From contig NC_069109.1 in the NCBI RefSeq assembly GCF_947172395.1, positions 5,188,968-5,252,967 of the forward strand: 64,000 nt of DNA, given 5' to 3'. The notes under the pieces were generated by a model. That model made no database searches, was not told the origin of the DNA, and saw only the letters and a list, made by a program, of their open reading frames with translations. The translations under genes and the position numbers were made by a program. The number at the start of each line of letters is the position of its first letter. Positions within the stretch are counted from its first letter, which is position 1. Shown in pieces: positions 53,414 to 64,000 of this stretch. Source of the stretch: Bicyclus anynana. Taxonomy: Eukaryota; Arthropoda; Insecta; Lepidoptera; Nymphalidae.

Positions 53414-56400
53414 TTAGACCTTCTTCTTCGGTTTATAATGCTGATGGGCCCTTATATGCTTTGTTAAATCTCCTCTAATCGCACTCCTGTAAGTGCATAT
53501 CCCACAAGCATAAGGCTTTTCACCAGTGTGGATTCTCTTGTGATTTGTTAAGTCACCTCTATTCCCACTTCTGTAAGTACATGTCCCACAAGCAAAAGGC
53601 TTTTCACCAGTGTGGGTTCTCTTGTGATTATCTAAAGAACTTTGTCGGACACATTTGAAATCGCACGAATCACAACTATAAGGTTTCTCACCAGTGTGGA
53701 TTCTCATGTGTGTAATCAAGCTACCTTTCTGTGTGGTTTTACAACCGCATATCTCACAAGAAAACGGTTTCTCACCAGTGTGGGTTCTCATGTGGAGGAG
53801 TAAATGACTTTTTCGTGCACACTGATAATCACATATTTTACAAAAGTGAGGCTTTACGCCCGTGTGAGTTTGTCTGTGTCTGTCCAAAGTACTTTTCATT
53901 GCACTTTTATAATCGCACACCTCGCATGCATAAGGCTTTTCACCAGTGTGGCTTCTCATGTGTCTGGTTAAATAACTTTTGAATGCACATTTTAAATTGC
54001 AAATCTTGCAAGTATTAGGGTTTTCACCAGTGTCGGTGCTCATGTGTGTATTCTCATTCACTTCTTCAATTTTCATCGTTGTTTTGCTTTCCTGTATTGC
54101 TTGTGCTCTGATTTCAGATAACGGAACACCTGAAAAAAATAAAGAACAAATTAGTGAATAGCTAACCTGGCTTTATTTGTATAATAAAAACAGCAGTATA
54201 AAACCAAACAACATAAAAATGTTTATGTTTATCCTATTAATCCTACTAATATTAAAAACGCGAAAGTTTGTATGGATGTTTATAACGCCGCTAGTACTGA
54301 AGCGATTAAGCTGAAATTTGCAATAGAAATAGATTTTACTCTGGATTAACACATAGGCTACTTTTTATCACGAAAAAATCCATGGTTTCTCGAGATTTGC
54401 GAAAACTAATGATTTTGATGATATGAATGTTTGTTACTCTTTCAAGCGTCGGTTGACTAAATTAAAAAACCGAATTAGCTGAAATTTGGTATTTATTTAT
54501 TTATTTATGTATTTGGTCCACCAGTGACTGTTGCAGCATTTACACAAATACAATATAAAAAAAACAAACACAAGGCTCTGCACAAACAAATGAAGGTAGA
54601 CACGGCATGCACATATCCGTAATATTAAAATAAATTAACGATTACATAAAATCAGTATTGAGATATATTACAACATGGATTAACACCAAACCATCAGAAC
54701 CCACGCCGAACTATGGGACAGCATAACCACATGTAGACATACAAAAGAGGCACTCCCAGGCCTCGACCCAAGGATAACAAAGAAACTTATGAGCCTCACA
54801 CGAGACAAGCTGAAAACAGTAGTTGGCCTAATAACAGGTCACTGCCCGCTAAACAAACACCTTTCAATTCTAGGTATGACCGACAGTCCTCTGTGCAGAG
54901 CCTGCATGGAGGAGGACGACACACCGCTACACGTTATGCTCAGTTGCAGAGGCGTAACGGAACAACGAGCAACCTACATTGGTTCCTCAGCGACACTCCA
55001 TGAGGCTATCGGCGACCTGGGCGGCCTGCTAAGCTTCTGGAGCGAGCTCGGCTGGATGGAATAAATCCAGCGGGAACCTACACCGAGGGACCCACGCACA
55101 ACGGCCAAACACTTGGCTAAGTGCGGAAACGGCCCAGAAGAAAGAAGAAGAAGAAGATGGATTAACACATAGGCTACTTTTTATCCCGGAATATGAGTCT
55201 AATCGACTAAATTCAATGTATCTGGCCAACAGTTTGGAAACCTCTGATTTAATACAACACAAATAAATTCACAAGGCACTCACCCAATTTGTCTTCCCTG
55301 TCTGACGATAAAGAGTCAGTATTTAATTCTAGTATTTCTTCCCTGTAAAGAGCAGATTATATTATTAAAATTTAAAACGTCAGTCTACTATTTGTAAAGA
55401 CTTTACTACTGGTTTGGAAGGCCGGCAGGCAAGAGCCGGCAAGAAACTCAGCACTTGCTCTTTTTTTACAATTGATACATTTTGTAATCATTCCAATTCC
55501 TTCAATCAAATAAAATCAAAAATCATTTATTTCAAGTAGGCTCAGTTTACAAGCACTTTTGACACGTCAGTTGACTATTTGTAAAGATTCTACCACCGGT
55601 TCGGAAGGCAGGTTCTGCTGAGAAGATACCAGCAAGAAACTCAACAGTTGCTCTTTTTAAAAAATCATACAATATTATAATTTACAATTGATGATAACAT
55701 TACAATTTCTTATGGTTTTACTTTTTGTGTGAAGGTGGAAGCTGATCCAATGGCCGTCTCCTAAACCGCTTTTATCATTAAGGAACTCATCAATGTTGTA
55801 GTACCCTCGACTAAGTAAATGTTTTTTAACACATTGCTTAAAGCTATGCATTGGCAGGTCCATCACAGTCTTGGGGATCTTATAGTTTTACTTTCTGTGT
55901 GAAGGTGGAAGCTGATCCAATGGCCATTAAGCACATTTTTGAGGTAAACTAGTGTTGAAATCCCTGCTTCACATTTATAGGTTGTCACAAAATTGTATTG
56001 TTTGATTAGCTACAATCAGGTATTACAGGCGACAAGATAACCAAAAATCTATCAATGGTTTACGCTCGAATATGTTGTTTAGTGCTGTGGCACAAGACAG
56101 TCCAATTAACGATCCAACATTAGAATCTGTCGAATTGGTTTCGGAATCGAAGTTAAATGTGATTGGGTTAGTTACAATTTACCTAAAATCCGCTCGTGGA
56201 GCGATCATTATTGTCTCGTTAGTCAAGAAATAAAATCGACTATCTCCTAGTACTTAAAGTCGCAACATTGCCTCCATAATACTGCAACCCGGTCGCGACC
56301 CACCTGTTGCAAAATGCTGGGCTAGTTGACACTTTTTTAAAAGCACACAATCAGAAAAAATAAATTATTAATGTATTGATTTATACTAACTTGTTAGTAA

Positions 56401-56764
56401 AAATGCCAGAGTCCCAGTTCTTTGTACCTAGTTGGCTCGAGACTGTGGTGCTTGGAAGTTTATATAAGAGGCTGTTGTCAAGCTGTGGACATCCATTAAC
56501 TGATGATGAAGAGGATGCGTTTTTCTGGATATCGTCACTATCATCCATTGGTTCAATTTTCACTGATATGCTGCTGTCGGCATATTCATTGCTGTTCAAT
56601 ACAAAGTTCTCAATGTTGAGATCTGTTTGATTGTTATGTTCATTTATCTCTTCTGTTTTCTGAACAATCCACACATAATCCCAACTCTCTTCGTTTGTGG
56701 CAATGTTTTCCTGTGATTTTGTCTTTTGGTCTTCATTTGTATGTTTGACAAAGCTTTTTGCCAT
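53414..56764 (-). CDS. C2H2 zinc-finger protein 1 (seven fingers)
   Basis: Minus-strand exons 56764-56391, 55342-55284 and 54129-53414 join in phase to ~382 residues. The first exon encodes an acidic region with an IKIEPMDD-like VKIEPMDDSDD patch, common N-terminal to insect ZNF arrays. The second adds EEILELNTDSLSSDRED. The third starts GVPLSEIRAQAIQ and carries seven tandem C2H2 fingers (about residues 180-375) joined by TGEKP linkers, one of them TGVKP, and ends in KPKKKV. It is probably a sequence-specific DNA-binding nuclear protein; the target is unknown. The start Met at 56764 is the first in the frame, but the frame is open a little further upstream and a 5' exon is possible. Introns carry LINE fragments. 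The paralogue is at 61481-62169. Confidence 0.8.
54236..54480 (+). repeat. 'AACGCGAAAGTTTGTATGG' retroelement, truncated
   Basis: Copy of 50236-50458 from AAAAACGCGAAAGTTTGTAT to CCATGGTTTCTCGAG. 54485-54505 is an ATTTATTTATTTATTTATGT run. Confidence 0.45.
54670..55157 (+). mobile_element. LINE ORF2 C-terminus and 3' UTR
   Basis: An open frame from about 54681 to 55064 with LWDSITTCRHTKEALPGLD, LTRDKLKTVVGLITGHCPLN and CRACMEEDDTPLHVMLSC, the C-terminal zinc-knuckle region after RNase H in R1/Jockey/I-type elements. Its 3' UTR (GTGCGGAAACGGCCCAGAAG) ends in an AAGAAG run. Same family as 46290-46480. In intron 2 of zinc-finger gene 1. Confidence 0.75.
55495..55930 (-). mobile_element. LINE 3' end, minus-strand copy of 51830-52148
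   Basis: The minus strand encodes MHSFKQCVKKHLLSRGYYNI then DEFLNDKSGLGDGHWI, and the 3' UTR runs to TTTATTTCAAGTAGGC. A 43-bp piece is doubled at 55700-55750 and 55885-55925. 55395-55470 is a further small fragment of this family. Confidence 0.7.
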
Positions 56765-57210
56765 ATTTTCCTGTGATTTTGTCTCTTCTTCAATAATAAA
56801 ACATGTGATAAAATTTTTTATTTAATTTTTAAACTGTATGATTGTGGGTAAGTAATATATACTCAAACAATTATATAAATTGTAAAATTTGCGCGCCATA
56901 TATATATGGCAATACACTGTGACTTTATATTTTGTATGTCCATCTTGTATATTTATTAAGTGTAATAAGGCAAATAAAGTTCATTTAATTTAATTTCATT
57001 TCATTTCTGGTCTTGAGATCATGAAAATTGGTAATACCAATATTTCCTTTCTAGATCTTGTTACGAAACAAGAACAAGAAAAGAAGTGATTGGACATTAC
57101 ATTTGTAACCAATGATATGAAATACATCAAACAGTGGAAGGTTGATCTAGTAGAATCGTTCTCGGATCATCGCAGGATTACTTTTCAAGTAAACAGCAAG
57201 GTGGAAAGAG

Positions 57211-57847
57211 TCATCATCATCATCATATCAGCCGATGGACGTCCACTGCAGGACATAGGCCTTTTGTAGGGACTTCCAAACATCACGATACTGAGCCGCC
57301 TGCATCCAGCGAATCCCTGCGACTCGCTTGATGTCGTCAGTCCACCTGGTGGGGGGTCGGCCAACACTGCGCTTACTAGTGCGGGGTCGCCATTCCAGCA
57401 CTTTGGGACCCCAACGTCCATCGGCTCTTCGAACTATGTGCCCCGCCCATTGCCACTTCAGCTTCGCAACTCGTTGAGCTATGTCGGTGACTTTGGTTCT
57501 TCTGCGGATCTCCTCATTTCTGATTCGATCACGCAGAGATACTCCTAACATAGCTCGTTCCATCGCCCTCTGTGTGACTCTAAGCCTTCTTATGAGGCCC
57601 ATAGTTAGCGACCAAGTCTCGGAACCATAGGTCATCACTGGCAACACGCACTGTTCGAAGACTTTTGTCTTCAGGCACTGAGGAATTTCGGACGAAAAGA
57701 TGTCGCGAAGCTTCCCGAATGCAGCCCAGCCGAGTTGGATTCGACGGTTCACCTCTTTCTCGAAATTGGACCTACCTAACTGGATCATATGTCCTAGGTA
57801 TATGTATTCGTCTACAATTTCGAGTGCAGCGTTCTCAACTATAACTG
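57211..57847 (-). mobile_element. 5'-truncated RTE LINE with 11-bp target duplication
   Basis: The minus strand is open for 186 codons: VFEQCVLPVMTYGSETWSLT, RAMLGVSLRDRIRNEEIRRR, WQWAGHIVRR and PPTRWTDDIKRVAGIRWMQ, the C-terminal part of an RTE (BovB-type) polyprotein. The 3' tail is (ATG)n. Flanked by GGTGGAAAGAG at 57200-57210 and 57848-57858. The intact frame makes it the youngest RTE copy here. Confidence 0.9.
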
Positions 57848-58029
57848 GGTGGAAAGAGTACTAGTAAGAAACGCTAGCAAAACGGACTGGGTAGCCTTTG
57901 CCTCTATGTTGGGTAGCTGGATACCGCGTCACATAACCTACAAGAGCGTAGTAGAATTACAAGAAGGGGCAAAGGAACTATACTACATATATATATGTAA
58001 TATATATAGTATATATATATATATATATA

Positions 58030-58311
58030 CTACAGCCTTTCTTGATGAGTACCGTTTACCAACATACAAATTAAACATGAGGGTATACATCACTAGTCAT
58101 TTCACACGTAATATTTAATACAATTAACTTGTTCTTAAATTAATAATATTAATTTGATTAATAAGCTTATAACAATTAAATATGGCTAATATATTATATA
58201 TAACATTTTATAAACAAAGTTAAAATAATTAAGTCATGAAATGACATGCGTTTTCTACCTTCATTTCTAATTTCTTTGTTGGTAAACAGTATTTATCAAG
58301 AAAGGCTGTAG
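58030..58311. mobile_element. MITE with 37-bp inverted repeats and TA duplication
   Basis: 282 bp, CTACAGCCTTTCTTGATGAG ... and its reverse complement, flanked by TA on both sides (58028-58029, 58312-58313), hence Tc1/mariner-like. The left side is preceded by a (TA)n run at 57985-58029. Confidence 0.8.
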
Positions 58312-58533
58312 TATAGAGTTAATATTATTGGAAGCTTACAAAGCCGCTTGTCAACCACGAGAGATAAAACTAGGGAAAGGTCACGCCTGGTGGAACAAAG
58401 ATTAGAAAGGCAGCACGCAAAGCTCATAGAGTTGCTCAGAGATACTGATGCAAGCTGGGCAGAAAACAGGAATGAACGGAAACTTCGCGGATGAATCCGC
58501 GGAGCGTCTGCTAATATTAATGGTACATATAGC

Positions 58534-58755
58534 TAACCTTCTCATTCCAATTTTAGCACTTCTCGCGTATTCTTAGAAACCGCGCCGACACCGAAACATC
58601 TTTCTTAAACAACGGCTCTTTCATTCCGAACGTGTAATAGTTTGTAAACGGTCACAGAGTTATCGTCCTGTTTAATGTTAAATGCGGCGCAAAATATCCA
58701 CTTTGCGCCGAATTTAAATAGTTTTGATGTTGTAAGCCGAGCAGGGTCGGTATAG
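58534..58755 (-). pseudogene. NUDT21: Decayed copy of NUDT21 exon 1
   Basis: CTAACCTTCTCATTCCAATT, CAACGGCTCTTTCATTCCGA and CCTGTTTAATGTTAAATGCG parallel NUDT21 exon 1 (47825-48048), including its splice donor, so this is a genomic duplicate, not a processed copy. Indels near 58555 and 58640-58720 break the frame, and the start codon region is lost. Confidence 0.8.
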
Positions 58756-59593
58756 ATTAATATACTAATAATAACTAATAAGCTTTTCATTTAATTACTA
58801 AAAATTGAATTCTACAATTAATATAATAAATATATATTATAATAATTCCGATTTCCGAGTCTCACAAACCAAACAGTAACCAAATTTGAAATGACATTGA
58901 CATGCACTTGGAACTTGAGTCTTGACATTGACATGGGCATTGTGACAGTTTTTCTTTTAAACCGACTGTTAAATTCTGAGTTCTAGCCCTTTAGTAATTA
59001 ATGTCCACAGACGTGCTAATAACAACACTCCCTCTACGGATGACAACAAACAGCACAGACGAGACAGTAATAAATACTGACCAAAATACTATAGAATTAT
59101 TCTGATAGGCAAGGAATCTTATTATTATCTAATTCTCTCTCTACGTTCACACTCTATAGAACTTCAGACGAATTAAATCATTGGTCTGAGGAGCTGACAG
59201 TTGACAGTCGTCACTAAGAACATGCCCCATCATAGATTATAAAGTGCGCCATACCCTATTAATTTACTCTTTGGTGCGCGGCAAATTCTAACCAACTAAG
59301 TACTTACATGATTTTAATATTAACTTCTGATAAAAAGTGTAATCTGAAACACCTAATAAATTATCTGCAGTAACTACACTACTGGACTGATTTTTAAAGT
59401 TTTTTCACATAAGGAAAGCTACATTATCAGCAAGTAATGGAGACTATATTATTCCCCCCTCCCCCTATTACCACGGAAACAAGAACTACATGGATGAAAC
59501 CCAGTATAATAAAAAATTCGATGTAATATCTAAGCCTGCTCCATTAATCTATCTGCGTGCAAAAACCATATGAAAATTGATCTCACGACTTGT

Positions 59594-59845
59594 GTCGTGA
59601 TAGCCCAGTGGATATGACCTCTGCCTCCGATTCCGGAGCACATGGTTTCGAATCCGGTCCGCGGCATGCACCTCCAACTTTTCCGTTGTGTGCATTTTAA
59701 GAAATTAAATATCACGGTGGAGAAAAACATCGTGAGGAAACCTGCATACCAGAGAATTTTCTCAATTATCTGCGTGTGTGAAGTCTGCCAATTTGCATTG
59801 GGCCAGTGAGGTGGACTAAGGCCTAACCGGTAACCCCTCTTATTT
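59594..59845 (+). mobile_element. SINE family A, slightly truncated
   Basis: TCGTGATAGCCCAGTGGATA head, GGTTTCGAATCCGGTCC B-box with one extra T, ends TAACCCCTCTTATTTGA. An inverted 40-bp family A piece (AACTGAAAAGTTGGAGG) follows at 59850-59888. 58760-59590 holds no gene I can support. Confidence 0.8.
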
Positions 59846-59889
59846 GATATTTAATTTCAAATACACACAACTGAAAAGTTGGAGGTTTT

Positions 59890-60095
59890 TTTTAATTCTT
59901 TACAAGTTAGCCCTTGACTACAAATATCACCTGATGGTAAGTGATGTTGTAATCTAAGATGGAAGCGGACTAACTTGTTAGGAGGATGAAAATCCACACT
60001 CCTTTCGGTTTCTACACGACATCGTACCGGAACGCTAAATTGCTTGGCGGTTCGTCTTTGTCGGTAGGGTGGTAACTAGCCACGGCCAAAGCCTC
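59890..60095 (-). mobile_element. SINE family B, head missing
   Basis: TCTTTACAAGTTAGCCCTTG tail through CGGACTAACTTGTTAGGAGG to TAGCCACGGCCAAAGCCTC. Confidence 0.75.
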
Positions 60096-60164
60096 AAAGA
60101 TTTCAGAAAAACTATGTTTTCTCAACTGCTTACAACATGCAACATATTCACAAATAATTAAAAT

Positions 60165-60500
60165 ACTAGCGGACGCCCACGACTTCGTCCGCGTGAAACT
60201 CGATGGAAACTTTCAACTACCTCTACCCTACCCTACGTTGAAATTTTTCCTGAATTTTCTTTGCTATAAACCTCACGGAGCCCGAGACCTTTCCAACGAA
60301 TGCAAAACCGTGGAAATTGGTTCGTGCGTTCTGGAGTTATAGCGTCAGGAAGAAAAACCCGACTTTTTTATAAAAAGTATCCTATGTCCTTCTCCTGGCT
60401 CTAAACTACCTCCCTGCCAATTTTCAGCTAAATCGGTTCAGCCGTTCTTGAGTTATAAGTGAAGTAACTAACACGACTTTCTTTTATATATATAGATTTG
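60165..60500 (+). repeat. 'ACTAGCGGACGCCCACGACTT' retroelement
   Basis: From CTAGCGGACGCCCACGACTT past GGAGTTATAGCGTCAGG to AGCCGTTCTTGAGTTATAAG and TATATATAGATT. The longest copy of this element in the window. The 3' part matches 30320-30525 in inverted orientation. Confidence 0.55.
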
Positions 60501-60557
60501 TTGTGTTTGGGCAAAAATCAGAACATGAATAAATGTATGTAAACAGTAGTATAATAT

Positions 60558-60730
60558 AACGTACCGCCAAGCGATTTAGCGTTCCGGTACGATGCCGTGT
60601 AGAAACCGAAAGGGGTGTGGATTTTCATTCTCCTCCTAACAAGTTAGTCCGCTTCCATCTTAGACTGCATCATCACTTACCATCAGGTGCGATTGTAGTC
60701 AAGGGCTAACTTGTAAAGAATAAAAAAAAA
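60558..60730 (+). mobile_element. SINE family B, 5'-truncated
   Basis: TACCGCCAAGCGATTTAGCG to AAGGGCTAACTTGTAAAGAA and poly(A). Confidence 0.75.
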
Positions 60731-60814
60731 AAGTAATTTATTCACTCAAACATTCTCACAATACATACATTCATTAAATTCATACACAAATAGGTAAAAA
60801 GGTTAATGTACAGA

Positions 60815-60955
60815 GGTTTAATTATGTTTAATGTTTTATTATTTCTCCATACATTTATAGTTGTGCCCATAATGATTCTATTGGATTAAACTTACAATGA
60901 TATCATAGAAGATCTACAATATCTACAATCAATTTTTGAGCTGTCACACACAATA
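60815..60955. repeat. Unit of the array otherwise found at 50640-53390
   Basis: TTTATAGTTGTGCCCATAAT, TTCTATTGGATTAAACTTAC and AGATCTACAATATCTACAAT. It precedes zinc-finger gene 2 just as another unit precedes gene 1. Confidence 0.65.
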
Positions 60956-60959
60956 TAAT

Positions 60960-61459
60960 AGGGATGATGACAGTTTTTTAAATTGTATATAAATTAAGAG
61001 TATGCTAATAGTAAAGCAATTTTGTAAAAGTAACAGGGTATCTGCGATCATTACTTTCGGAGCTACAGGGATTTAAAGGGTCAGATTTGCGGCGCTGCCG
61101 CGGATCCCTGAAAAACGCCCCATACAAAATGGTACGAATTAATGACGTCGTAGGTACATACTGATCGTTAGATTTGTATGTGCGTTCAAACAAAATTACT
61201 AATATCTTTGTTATTTGTGCGTTTATGTTTATAGTTCATAATTAAAAAATGTCACATTTAATGTAAGAAAGCTAAAACTGTATGAATTTTCATCTAATTA
61301 CGATAAAATATTTTTAGTAGATTTCGAAATTTTATAATCTCATTTATTTTGCAAATATCCAGACAATCTTTGCTTTTTATGTACAAATTAATTAACGTTG
61401 ACCCTATTTACCCGAATGTATCATAAAAATCAATATATTCAAACCTAGTCATCACCCCC
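60960..61459 (+). mobile_element. MITE 'GGGATGATGAC' in the 3' UTR of zinc-finger gene 2
   Basis: 500 bp, AGGGATGATGAC ... GTCATCACCCCC, AT on both sides (60958-60959 and 61460-61461). Its inner edge is 21 bp from the gene 2 stop codon. On the minus strand it supplies AATAAA at 61348-61343. Confidence 0.85.
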
Positions 61460-61480
61460 ATTAATTAATTATTATCTTTT

Positions 61481-62169
61481 TTAATTTCGTAAGAATTTTG
61501 GGCTTTTATTAGTGCGAAGATCAGGTCTAGGCTTCGATTTTAGACCTTCTTTACAATGCTGATGTGCCCTTATATGCTTCGTTAAATCACTTCTATTCGA
61601 ACTTCTGTAAGTACATATCCCACAAGCAAAAGGCTTTTCACCAGTGTGGGTTCTCTTGTGATTTTCTAGAGTACTTTGTTGTACACATTTGTAATCGCAC
61701 GAATCACAACTATAAGGTTTCTCGCCAGTGTGGATTCTCATGTGTGAAATCAAGCTACCTTTCTGTGTGTATTTACAACCGCATATCTCACAAGAAAACG
61801 GTTTCTCACCAGTGTGGGTTCTCATGTGGAGGAGTAAATGACTTTTCCGTGCACACTGATAATCACATATTTTACAAATGTGAGGCTTTACACCCGTGTG
61901 AGTTTGTTTGTGTCTGGCCAATGTGCTTTTAACTGCACATTTATAATCGCACACCTCACATGCATAAGGCTTTTCACCAGTGTGGCTTCTCATGTGTCTG
62001 GTGTAATAACTCTTGAATGCACATTTTAAATTGCAAATCTTGCAAGTATAAGGGTCTTCGCCAGTGTCGGTGCTCATGTGTGGATTCTCATTCACTTCTT
62101 GAATTTTCATCTCATTCGTCGTTTTGCGTTTCTGTATAGCTCGCGCTCTGATTTCGGATAATGGAACAC
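61481..62169 (-). CDS. C2H2 zinc-finger protein 2 (six fingers), last exon
   Basis: Minus-strand exon after an acceptor TTTACTCAG, 229 codons with stop. It begins GVPLSEIRARAIQKRKTT, as gene 1 does, then six C2H2 fingers with TGEKP linkers, nearly identical to gene 1 fingers 1-5 plus a hybrid of fingers 6 and 7 (first half SSNRS, second half DLTKHIRAHQH). One finger is thus missing, probably by unequal recombination between fingers 6 and 7. The C-terminus differs (HCKEGLKSKPRPDLRTN). The start exon and acidic region seen in gene 1 should lie beyond 62170, but I found nothing like them up to 64000, so this copy may be long-introned, continue off the window, or have lost its 5' half. Confidence 0.75.
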
Positions 62170-62254
62170 CTGAGTAAAATAAAAATTAAATTAGTGAACA
62201 TTTGACTTTTACACGTATAATAAAAATGATATAGCTATAGTAATATTATAAACT

Positions 62255-62725
62255 AGCCGACGCCCGCGACTTCGTCCGCGTGAATCTCGATGTAAACTTT
62301 CAACTACCCCACCCTACCCCTAGCCTACCCCTACCCTACTCCTACCTACCCCTACCCTACTTTTCTGGTTAATTTTTTACACCTTGTGTCAGAAAAACCC
62401 AAATATCTTACGGTACCCTATTTTTTTCCAAAATAAAATTTAGCCTATGTTACTTGTGGATAATGTAGCTTTCGAATGGTGAAAGAATTTTTAAAATCGG
62501 TCGAGTAATTTTTGAGCCTATTCATTACAATCAAACAAACAAACAAACAAACAAACATACAAAGTTTTCCTCTTTATAATATTAGTATAGATAAACTAGC
62601 CGACACCCGCGACTTCGTCCGCGTGAATCTCGATGTAAACTTTCAACTACCCCTATCCTACCCCTACCCCACCCTACCCCTAGCCTACCCCTACGCTACT
62701 CCTACCTACCCCTACCCTACTTTTC
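62255..62725 (+). repeat. Two adjacent 'ACTAGCCGACGCCCGCGACTT' elements
   Basis: 62255-62595 is a full copy: head, a CCCTACCCC-type run (62298-62361), the 3' end shared with 1520-1760, and ATTAGTATAGAT. 62598-62725 is a second copy cut after the CCCTAC run. 62730-63340 holds no recognisable feature. Confidence 0.6.
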
Positions 62726-63344
62726 TGGTTGATTTTGTTAAGTCACTGTTTTAGGCAAGCATTTTTGTTTATTTTTTTGTGAGAAGTTTTAACCATTTAT
62801 TTGGGCCCTCTCAACTAATTTTGATTCAGGGCCCCTCCACGGCACGCTACGCTACTGGTATTCATATTTCAAAAAAATCTTATAAAAAAATACGCGTTAT
62901 GTTATATTACAATGGTGTAAGACTTGGCGCAGAAAAATTATCGTCACTAATACGCGTGTTATTTTTTTTACAATGACTCTATTTCTAGTCAGGGATATAG
63001 AACATTTTGTACAACTGATTACTAGTAATAAATCCCTGACTATTAGACATATTCGTAAAAATGTTGCGAGCATTCGTTCTGCGTTGTTATAAAGTTTTAC
63101 TAATAGTGAAATGTTTTAACCTTCAAATTGTACTTATTAAATAGCGATAAATCACTAATAATTTCAATAAATAAACTAAGAGAAAACATTAATACAAAAC
63201 GACCTATATAATAGATATTTTATTTACATTTTAACAAAAGTATAAATAAACATTCGAGGCCAGCTCGAAATTATAATTTAAATTATTGTGACTACTTAAT
63301 AGCAAAAAATATGTCACAAGCTACTTTAGTTACTTAAAGTTTTC

Positions 63345-64000
63345 CTCTTTATAAAATTAGTATAGATGCAAAAGTCTGTCTGTCTGTTCCCTTTCACAGC
63401 TAAACGGCTGAATCGATTAAGATGAATTTTGGTATAATTAATGGAATCAATAAAGCATATTTCCTCGACCTGCTCAGAAACAGCTCCGATTTTGATGTTT
63501 TTTTTTTTTTAAAGTCATGTTTTTTTGTGCGGTGCGGGGACGAAATTATTTATATTGTTAAAAAATATCCATGCATATTATGTAATAAATAATTTAAAAA
63601 TACCGACTTCTAAAATACAAACGTATGCAGGGAACTAATAAGCGAAAGAAAATATTATAATATTTTCTATCTATTGATCACTTTGAAGCCGGTGCCAGTG
63701 GTCCAATTAATGGGCCGACAATCAGGACTTCCTGCATAAGCTTGTTTTATGTATTCTTTGGCTCCGCTAAATGGTGAATAGGACCTTGCAGCAAAACATA
63801 GGGCACTTTATGACCCTAAAATAAAAATAAAAGGGGGTGAAATAGGGTTTGAAAGTTCTTATGGATGTCCTTCATTTTTTGAGTTACAGTTTTGAAATTT
63901 TAGTCATAAATCATGAAAAAAATACGAAAATTTTAAAATAAAACCCATAAAGAGGTGACACAGGGGTTAAAGGTTTACAATGATTTCCACGCGGACGAAG
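63345..64000. repeat. Retroelement fragments at the window end
   Basis: 63345-63480 has ATTAGTATAGATGCAAAAGT and CGGCTGAATCGATTAAGATG. 63598-63720 begins TACCGACTTCTAAAATACAA. The last bases, TTCCACGCGGACGAAG, start another copy of the GGACGAAGTCGCGG element cut by the window edge. Confidence 0.45.

Larger units (their letters stand above)
57090..58475 (+). mobile_element. Old LINE remnant split by two younger insertions
   Basis: The plus strand carries SFSDHRRITFQVNSKVE (end of an AP endonuclease), resumes at 57859 with VRNASKTDWVAFASMLGSW, then at ~58313 with LEAYKAACQPREIKLGKGH and AWWN, the endonuclease-RT linker of Jockey/R1/I-type elements. Stops interrupt the last part. Interrupted by RTE (57211-57847) and a Tc1/mariner-like MITE (58030-58311). 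Confidence 0.7.

Noticed and set aside
57849..58118. Small gene starting at 57849
   Set aside because: It is the continuation of an old LINE interrupted by RTE, then runs into (TA)n and a MITE.
62298..62722. Telomere-like CCCTAC runs
   Set aside because: The insect telomere repeat is TTAGG; these runs are internal to a dispersed retroelement and occur in other copies.

Overview
The window looks like AT-rich lepidopteran (moth or butterfly) nuclear DNA. The grounds are the spliced genes with short exons and GT-AG introns, and the density of repeats typical of Lepidoptera: two abundant tRNA-derived SINE families, RTE-type LINE 3' ends, 'ACTAGCGGACGC...' type short elements, several MITE families and one full-length Bel/Pao LTR retrotransposon. 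The species cannot be named from the sequence. There are no rRNA genes, free-standing tRNA genes or CRISPR arrays.

Layout. 1-9.4 kb: a tandem duplication (1-1304 and 7588-9384) carrying two copies of a first exon for a small secreted protein on the minus strand; the downstream exons were not found. 9.4-15 kb: repeats only. 15.0-20.8 kb, plus strand: a three-exon gene of unknown function for a ~1259-residue Asn/Lys/Asp-rich protein with ~110-residue internal repeats and a Cys-rich C-terminus. 20.8-24 kb: MITEs, foldbacks and tandem repeats, with one doubtful exon at 22.1 kb. 24.8-33.1 kb, minus strand: an astacin-like gene, or two neighbouring genes. It has a signal peptide and two astacin-fold units in which the zinc ligands and catalytic Glu are replaced, so the product is probably a pseudo-protease. 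36.8-48.05 kb, minus strand: a complete four-exon NUDT21/CPSF5 orthologue (CFIm25, pre-mRNA 3' processing, 224 aa). Its second intron holds a young Bel/Pao element with apparently identical 571-bp LTRs, inserted into an older RTE fragment. Two decayed copies of the NUDT21 last exon lie just downstream of the gene, and a decayed copy of exon 1 lies at 58.5 kb. 48-53.4 kb: repeats, including a TATCGATA cluster upstream of NUDT21 and a degenerate array of related units. 53.4-56.8 kb and 61.5-62.2 kb, minus strand: two paralogous C2H2 zinc-finger genes with seven and six fingers. The rest is nested LINEs, SINEs and MITEs.

The genes do not form a pathway. The recurring theme is local duplication followed by decay, with transposons inserted into introns and 3' UTRs. 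Exon boundaries were set by hand from reading frame, phase and GT/AG sites. Repeat boundaries are approximate unless a target-site duplication is given.
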